A stretch of DNA of 18,645 nt from Bacillota bacterium (GTDB lineage: Bacteria > Bacillota > Negativicutes > Sporomusales > Sporomusaceae), in the NCBI GenBank assembly GCA_023443285.1, contig JAEZVB010000024.1, forward strand, positions 1 to 18,645. Direction: 5' to 3'. The position numbers were made by a program, and so were the translations under genes. Position 1 is the first letter of the stretch. Each line of letters starts with the position of its first letter. Below are positions 14,985 through 18,645 of this stretch, in pieces. The notes under the pieces are model-generated. The model did no database searches and was not told the origin of the DNA. It saw only the letters and a program-made list of their open reading frames with translations.

Positions 14985-16097
14985 ATGGAAAACAGTAATG
15001 AGTTATATTTAAAACATTTTAACCGGATTGTAAATGCAATTGAACTAGGTACACCAGACCGGGTGCCGGTAATAATGTGTGCAGATTCTTTTTTTGCACG
15101 TCATATGGGGGTTACACTTGCTGATTATATCAATGATCTAGAAGCTGCCAGCCGCACTAATATTGCATCAATAGCCCAGCTTGGGGAAGTAGACGGCGTA
15201 GAGTACTTAACTCCGATTATCAGGGGTTTGGGTGTGGCATCTATGTCAAAATTAAAGTTGCCTGGCAGGGAATTAAATGTTAACGAACAGTGGCAAATCG
15301 AAGAAATTACACCCATGCAGATCGAAGACTATGATGTAATTATCAATAAAGGTTTTACTGCGTGGTCACAACAGATATTCCAAAGTCAACTCAAACAATC
15401 GTGGGATGATTTCCTTAGTTACCGATCAAGTGCTTGGCCAAAGATAAAAGATAATTACAAGAATGCCGGAATTGTTCCTGTGAGTCCGGCAACTACCGCA
15501 CCTCCCTTTGACAGGCTTTCAAACGCACGTGGGATGGCAAACCTAATCAAGGATATGTTTCGATTTCCCGATAAGGTAGAAGCAGTAATCAAAATAATGA
15601 CCGAAGAAATGAAAGATCTAATTAAGACTACTATTGATCAGACAAAGCCTTTCGCCTATTTTGTTGGCGCAACCCGATCAGCGCCGGAATATATGTCAAA
15701 AAAAATGTGGGAACGGTTTTGCTTCCCGAATATTAAAGAAATCGTTGAAACAATTGTAGATGCCGGTTCCTATCCGCTGTTACACTGGGACAACAATTGG
15801 GATCGTTCTTTAGAATATCTAACGGCACTCCCTAAAGGAAAATGTATTTTGGCTACTGACAGCAACACTGATTTGTTCAAAGCTAAAGAAGTTTTAGGCG
15901 ACCATATGTGTCTTATGGGGGATTTGCCAGCTGCTATGCTTACCTTAGGAACTCCCGAAGAAGTATATGATTATAGTCTCAAGTTAGTTAATAATCTTGG
16001 TCCAAAAGGCTTTATTCTTGCAGTTGGTTGCTGTGTTCCCCTTAATGCGAAGGTCGAGAATATCAAGGCGATGATTTCAGCAGCTACTGGTAAATAG
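14985..16097 (+). CDS. uroporphyrinogen decarboxylase-family methyltransferase (probable methyltransferase I)
   Basis: The product is a 370-aa protein of the UroD fold (MtaA/MtbA/CmuA branch), whose members transfer methyl groups between corrinoid proteins and small molecules. Segments typical of the branch are RIVNAIELGTPDRVPVI (14-30) and HWDNNWDRSLEYL (267-279), then ATDSNTDLFKAKEVLG (290-305) and ILAVGCCVP (344-352). In MtaA-type enzymes the zinc site uses His-x-Cys and a later Cys; here the first is H267-x-D, with C349/C350 near the end, so metal binding may differ. With a pterin-binding methyltransferase and a corrinoid protein next to it, this is best read as the substrate-specific methyltransferase I, like MtvB of Moorella. 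GGAGG precedes the start. It is not the haem enzyme HemE. Confidence 0.85.
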   Translation: MENSNELYLKHFNRIVNAIELGTPDRVPVIMCADSFFARHMGVTLADYINDLEAASRTNIASIAQLGEVDGVEYLTPIIRGLGVASMSKLKLPGRELNVNEQWQIEEITPMQIEDYDVIINKGFTAWSQQIFQSQLKQSWDDFLSYRSSAWPKIKDNYKNAGIVPVSPATTAPPFDRLSNARGMANLIKDMFRFPDKVEAVIKIMTEEMKDLIKTTIDQTKPFAYFVGATRSAPEYMSKKMWERFCFPNIKEIVETIVDAGSYPLLHWDNNWDRSLEYLTALPKGKCILATDSNTDLFKAKEVLGDHMCLMGDLPAAMLTLGTPEEVYDYSLKLVNNLGPKGFILAVGCCVPLNAKVENIKAMISAATGK

Positions 16098-16130
16098 TAC
16101 CCAAAAAGACCAAATAAAACAAGTTAGTAC

Positions 16131-16155
16131 AACGACCTCAGATTTTGGGGTCGTT
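16131..16155 (+). promoter_or_regulatory. intercistronic hairpin between the two methyltransferase genes
   Basis: A 9-bp stem (16131-16139 with 16147-16155, one G-U pair) and a 7-nt loop sit between the genes. No T-run follows, so full termination is unlikely. It may adjust mRNA stability or the ratio of the two enzymes. Confidence 0.45.
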
Positions 16156-16210
16156 CACCAATTTAATTAGTTTAACTGAAAATCTAAGATTCGTTAGTGA
16201 GGAGAAAAGG

Positions 16211-17014
16211 ATGCTAATTATTGGAGAACTTATTAATACCAGCCGCAAAGCGATTCGTGAAGCGGTTGAAACAAGAAATGCGGCATATATTCAAGAGGTG
16301 GCCAAGCAGCAGGAAGCAGCTGGTGCAAATTATCTTGATGTAAACTGTGGTACTATGGTTGGGCAGGAAATTGAATGCATGGAGTGGCTGGTAAACACGA
16401 TTCAAGAGGTTACCGATTTGCCGCTGTGTATCGACAGCCCGGATGAAAATGCACTTAAGGCCGGCCTGGCTTTGGCAAAAACCACAAACGGTAAGCGGAT
16501 GATCAATTCTACAACAGCCGAAGAGAAACGCTACCAGGCAGTTCTTCCTCTTGTAAAAGAGTTTGATGCTAAAATTGTTGCTCTGTGTATTGAAGATGCC
16601 GGTATGCCGGAAACTGCCGAAGATCGCTTGCGTATTGCCAGCAAGCTGATTGATGACATGGAGAAAGAAGGCATTGCCCAGGATGATATTTATATCGATC
16701 CCTTGATTAAACCGTTAAGTACCAATGATAAGTATGGTAAATCAGTACTGGACGCCATTTATGCGATTAAGAAGAAATATCCTGCAGTTCATCTCACCTG
16801 TGGGTTGAGCAATATCTCTTATGGTTTCCCTAACAGAGCAGTTCTTAACCGCTTGTTTGTGGTTCAAACCATGACCGTGGGAATGGATGGTTATGTATTA
16901 AACCCAACAGATAAAGCCATGATGGGTGTAGTATATGCCGGGCAGGCCTTGTTGGGCAATGACAGATATTGTAAAAATTATCTTAAGGCACATAGAAAAG
17001 GACTTTATGAATAA
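16211..17014 (+). CDS. pterin-binding methyltransferase (methyltetrahydrofolate:corrinoid type, methyltransferase II)
   Basis: The product is a 267-aa TIM-barrel protein of the pterin-binding family that includes AcsE (MeTr) and MtvA. Pterin contacts are visible: IGELINTSRK (4-13), LDVNCGT (42-48, D43 and N45), CIDSPDENAL (73-82, D75), MINSTT (97-102, N99), IDPLIKPLS (162-170, D163) and GLSNISYGFPNR (198-209, N201). In this setting it should move the methyl group from the corrinoid protein to tetrahydrofolate, feeding the Wood-Ljungdahl methyl branch. ATG 16211 is chosen because GAGGAG precedes it by 6 nt; an in-frame TTG at 16145 lies within the hairpin and has no site. It sits between the UroD-family enzyme and the corrinoid protein. 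Confidence 0.9.
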   Translation: MLIIGELINTSRKAIREAVETRNAAYIQEVAKQQEAAGANYLDVNCGTMVGQEIECMEWLVNTIQEVTDLPLCIDSPDENALKAGLALAKTTNGKRMINSTTAEEKRYQAVLPLVKEFDAKIVALCIEDAGMPETAEDRLRIASKLIDDMEKEGIAQDDIYIDPLIKPLSTNDKYGKSVLDAIYAIKKKYPAVHLTCGLSNISYGFPNRAVLNRLFVVQTMTVGMDGYVLNPTDKAMMGVVYAGQALLGNDRYCKNYLKAHRKGLYE

Positions 17015-17017
17015 CTG

Positions 17018-17035
17018 GCCTTACCTTGGTAAGGC
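17018..17035 (+). promoter_or_regulatory. short perfect hairpin before the corrinoid protein gene
   Basis: GCCTTACC (17018-17025) and GGTAAGGC (17028-17035) form a perfect 8-bp stem 34 nt before the start codon. No T-run follows. It may protect the corrinoid-protein message so that this non-catalytic carrier is made in excess; that role is inferred. Confidence 0.45.
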
Positions 17036-17068
17036 AGCTTAAAAAATTTAAATGTGGGGGAATTAGTA

Positions 17069-17698
17069 ATGGCAAAGATTGATTTGGTAAAAGCAGTAAC
17101 TGAGTTAGAGGAAGATTTAGTAATTGAAGCAGTTAACGGGCAGCTTGCCGATGGTGTAGCAGCAGTAGATATTCTTGCCCAGTTGCAGGAAGGTATGGAA
17201 GGTGTAGGCAAGCTCTATGAAGCTGGTGACTACTACCTGTCCGAGCTCATTATGTCAGCAGAAGTATTCTCTAATGCAGCGGCTCTTCTGGGCTCAGCTC
17301 TTGCTACTGGTGGGGATAAGAAAGCCATCGGCACTGTTATTCTGGGAACCGTAAAAGATGATATTCATGATATCGGCAAAAACATTGTTTCTACTATCCT
17401 CAACTGCAACGGTTTCAAAGTAGTGGATATCGGCGTTGATGCTCCTATCGAAACTTTTATTGAAGCAGTAAAAACTCACAATCCGGACGTAGTTGGCATG
17501 TTCTGTCTTTTAACAACTGCGTTTGATGTAATGAAAGAAACAGTAGCAGCAGTAAAAGCTACCGGTACCAAAGCAACTGTTCTGGTAGGCGGCGGCCCTG
17601 TTGATGAGAATGTTGCAAAATGGTGTAGTGCTGATGGTTATTGCAAAAATGCCTATGATGCAGTAGAAATGTCCAAGAAAGCTTCTGGCGTAAATTAA
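17069..17698 (+). CDS. methyltransferase cognate corrinoid protein
   Basis: The product is a 209-aa methyl carrier. Residues 1-80 form the helical cap (B12-binding-2), and residues 86-205 the Rossmann-type cobalamin domain. The cobalt-ligating histidine is H100 in the D-x-H-x-x-G motif (VKDDIHDIGKNIV). The base-binding loop GVDAP (about 123-127) and the late glycine loop GGGPVDE are present. The protein shuttles the methyl group between the UroD-family enzyme and the pterin enzyme. ATG 17069 is preferred over GTG 17054, which lies inside the G-rich ribosome binding site. Its terminator follows at once. The ATP-dependent reductive activase that rescues inactive corrinoid is not in this window. 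Confidence 0.93.
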   Translation: MAKIDLVKAVTELEEDLVIEAVNGQLADGVAAVDILAQLQEGMEGVGKLYEAGDYYLSELIMSAEVFSNAAALLGSALATGGDKKAIGTVILGTVKDDIHDIGKNIVSTILNCNGFKVVDIGVDAPIETFIEAVKTHNPDVVGMFCLLTTAFDVMKETVAAVKATGTKATVLVGGGPVDENVAKWCSADGYCKNAYDAVEMSKKASGVN

Positions 17699-17723
17699 GC
17701 AGAAATTTCTTATATCTCATCAG

Positions 17724-17760
17724 AAATAATCCGGGTTGACTGGCGGTCCGGATTATTTTT
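17724..17760 (+). terminator. intrinsic terminator of the methyltransferase operon
   Basis: An 11-bp stem (17724-17734 with 17748-17758) closes a 13-nt loop. The right arm runs into ATTATTTTT. It lies 26 nt after the corrinoid gene. Confidence 0.8.
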
Positions 17761-17833
17761 GATGTAAAAGCAGCGCGCATAGTGAAGGTTAATTTAGGCA
17801 TTAGTAAGAAATATGGATAAGGCAATTATATAA

Positions 17834-17930
17834 GGTACTGATTCATTGTAAGATTAGCAGATATTGAGTTTGAAATGAGAAGATAGAAGTGCCGATTGAG
17901 GTGTGCAATCATCTTGAACGGCTTATTTTA
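17834..17930 (+). pseudogene. degenerate recombinase 3' end with terminator (direct repeat, copy 2)
   Basis: This stretch aligns with the end of the second recombinase and its terminator (12098-12210): ACTGATT, TTGTAAG, AGATATTGAGT, TGAAA, GAAGATAG, AAGTG, TTGAG and ATCATCTTGA occur in the same order. Small gaps break the reading frame, so it is a remnant. Its hairpin (17891-17903 with 17910-17922, one mismatch and three G-U pairs) followed by TTATTTTATTT may still terminate transcription. It lies at the far side of the methyl-transfer island from the intact copy. Confidence 0.72.
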
Positions 17931-17974
17931 TTTACATTTCATTTCATATTCCTCGTATAACCCCCAAAAAATAC

Positions 17975-18005
17975 TTGACTTGAAGCTAACGCTAAGTGCT
18001 AAGCT
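17975..18005 (+). promoter_or_regulatory. MerR-type promoter with 19-bp spacer
   Basis: TTGACT (17975-17980) and TAAGCT (18000-18005) are separated by 19 bp, longer than the usual 17, the hallmark of MerR-activated promoters. The spacer carries an imperfect dyad with outer arms AGCTAA and TAAGCT. It lies about 85 nt upstream of the MerR gene, so autoregulation is likely. Confidence 0.5.
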
Positions 18006-18014
18006 AAGTAGTAA

Positions 18015-18030
18015 GGGGCTGTATCAAAGT
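18015..18030 (+). repeat. GGGGCTGT-type repeat, copy 1
   Basis: GGGGCTGTATCAAAGT here resembles GGGGCTGTGTGAAAACT at 18523-18539 in the same orientation. Such strings look like terminal repeats of Firmicutes insertion sequences. This one has no transposase beside it and may be a solo end or chance. Confidence 0.3.
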
Positions 18031-18089
18031 TGAATTAATCAATTTTGTTCTGACAACACTTATAGAAAGGCAAAAGGAGGTTAAAAATC

Positions 18090-18479
18090 ATGACGATTAC
18101 AGAAGTAAGTGAAAGATATGATATCCCTCAGAACACACTCCGCTATTATGAACGAATAGGGCTGCTTCCACGTGTGAACCGCAATAAAAGCGGAATCAGA
18201 GATTATACGGAAGAGGACTGCGCGTGGGTTGAATTTATCAAATGTTTGCGAAATGCAGGTATTCCGATTGAAATATTACTTGAATATGTTAATTTATTCT
18301 TTCAGGGTGATGACGAAACCATGGAGGCAAGAAAAGCGCTGCTTATCGAACACCGCACGGAGGTCGTAAAAAGAATAGAAGACATGAAAAAATCTCTAGA
18401 ACGCATAGATCATAAAATTGCAGTGTTTGAAAAGAGAATAGTTGCAAAAGAAAAAACGCTAAAAAGACCAGATAATTAG
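18090..18479 (+). CDS. MerR family transcriptional regulator (AdhR-like)
   Basis: The product is a 129-aa protein. The N-terminal winged helix is clear: TITEVSERYDIPQNTLRYYERIGLLP (2-27) and RDYTEEDCAWVEFIKCLRNAGIPIE (37-62). Residues about 75-122 form the dimerising coiled coil, with no C-terminal metal-binding cysteines of the MerR/CueR kind. It resembles the AdhR/YraB-like group that often responds to aldehydes or electrophiles, although the cysteine content gives no firm sensor. AAAGGAGG precedes ATG 18090. No target gene follows in the window; a terminator or possible insertion-sequence end lies just downstream. Confidence 0.88.
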   Translation: MTITEVSERYDIPQNTLRYYERIGLLPRVNRNKSGIRDYTEEDCAWVEFIKCLRNAGIPIEILLEYVNLFFQGDDETMEARKALLIEHRTEVVKRIEDMKKSLERIDHKIAVFEKRIVAKEKTLKRPDN

Positions 18480-18522
18480 TTTTATGGGAAAATAGCATAG
18501 ATGTTAGGATATACTGCAAAAA

Positions 18523-18645
18523 GGGGCTGTGTGAAAACTAGTCCAAAAAAAATCCGCTAAAATGTTGAGTTTTAGCGGATTTTTCATGCCTGTCAGGAAG
18601 AAAAATGGTAAAATAGAGATAAGAAATATCAAACAAAGCAGGTGT
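18523..18645 (+). mobile_element. possible left end of an insertion sequence (runs off the window)
   Basis: GGGGCTGTGTGAAAACT (18523-18539) looks like an insertion-sequence terminal repeat. It is followed by a strong terminator just inside and then an AT-rich stretch with GGTAAAATAG (18607-18616) that could serve as a -10. This is how many Firmicutes insertion sequences begin before their transposase gene. The transposase itself would lie beyond the window, so the call is tentative. Confidence 0.35.
18548..18584 (+). terminator. intrinsic terminator at the right edge
   Basis: A perfect 15-bp stem (18548-18562 with 18570-18584) with a 7-nt loop; the stem has A-rich and T-rich ends, so it can work in both directions. 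It ends the MerR transcript and would also insulate a transposase gene lying to the right. Confidence 0.82.

Larger units (their letters stand above)
17931..18089. other. spacer with MerR-type promoter and possible IS end
   Basis: It contains no gene. The MerR promoter lies at 17975-18005 and a GGGGCTGT string at 18015, described separately. Confidence 0.5.

Noticed and set aside
14985..16097. HemE, the haem-pathway uroporphyrinogen decarboxylase
   Set aside because: Its sequence pattern and its corrinoid and pterin-enzyme neighbours fit the methyltransferase branch of the fold, not haem synthesis.
16145..16210. TTG 16145 start for the pterin-binding methyltransferase
   Set aside because: It lies within a hairpin, lacks a ribosome binding site, and family members begin near MLIIGELIN.

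Overview
The window looks like a chromosomal segment of an anaerobic, low-to-moderate GC member of the Bacillota. Strong GGAGG-type ribosome binding sites, intrinsic terminators with U-runs, Clostridia-type tandem serine recombinases and a corrinoid methyl-transfer operon all point that way. An acetogen of the Sporomusa type would fit the methyl-transfer operon, but that taxonomic guess is inference. There is no rRNA, tRNA or CRISPR array that I can see.

Layout. (1) 1-776: a GNAT acetyltransferase behind a structured leader. (2) 777-1369: a gene-free stretch with a strong terminator and short decayed repeats. (3) 1385-3514: a large right-handed beta-helix protein made of two tandem homologous halves, with its own promoter. 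(4) 3733-4605, minus strand: an AraC/GyrI-type regulator. (5) 4606-5134: a second decayed stretch, then a SAM methyltransferase (5135-5737). (6) 5941-6956: a tight three-gene operon with a 61-aa protein, a zinc-ribbon DUF1801 protein and an Imm5-like putative immunity protein. (7) 7378-12210: a phage-derived cassette with an unknown protein, holin, amidase endolysin, a membrane-anchored coiled-coil protein that could be a spanin, then two overlapping large serine recombinases and a terminator. No capsid, tail, replication or repressor genes accompany it. (8) 12357-17760: a divergent LysR regulator, an MFS carboxylate-type transporter, and a three-component corrinoid methyltransferase system (UroD-family methyltransferase, pterin-binding methyltransferase, corrinoid protein). 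(9) 17834-17930: a degenerate copy of the 3' end and terminator of the second recombinase, so the methyl-transfer island is bracketed by direct repeats of recombinase tail. (10) 18090-18479: a MerR regulator behind a promoter with 19-bp spacing, and a possible insertion-sequence end at the right edge.

How the genes may work together. Region 8 reads as one unit: LysR senses a substrate, the MFS protein imports it, the UroD-family protein moves its methyl group to the corrinoid protein, and the pterin-binding enzyme passes it to tetrahydrofolate. This is the architecture of O-demethylases such as the Moorella vanillate system, but the substrate cannot be read from sequence. The corrinoid-reactivating enzyme such systems need is absent here. 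Region 7 is a lysis plus integration module separated from the rest of any phage. The most distinctive features are the recombinase-tail repeats around the methyl-transfer island, the spanin candidate, and three scattered copies of one short decayed coding motif.
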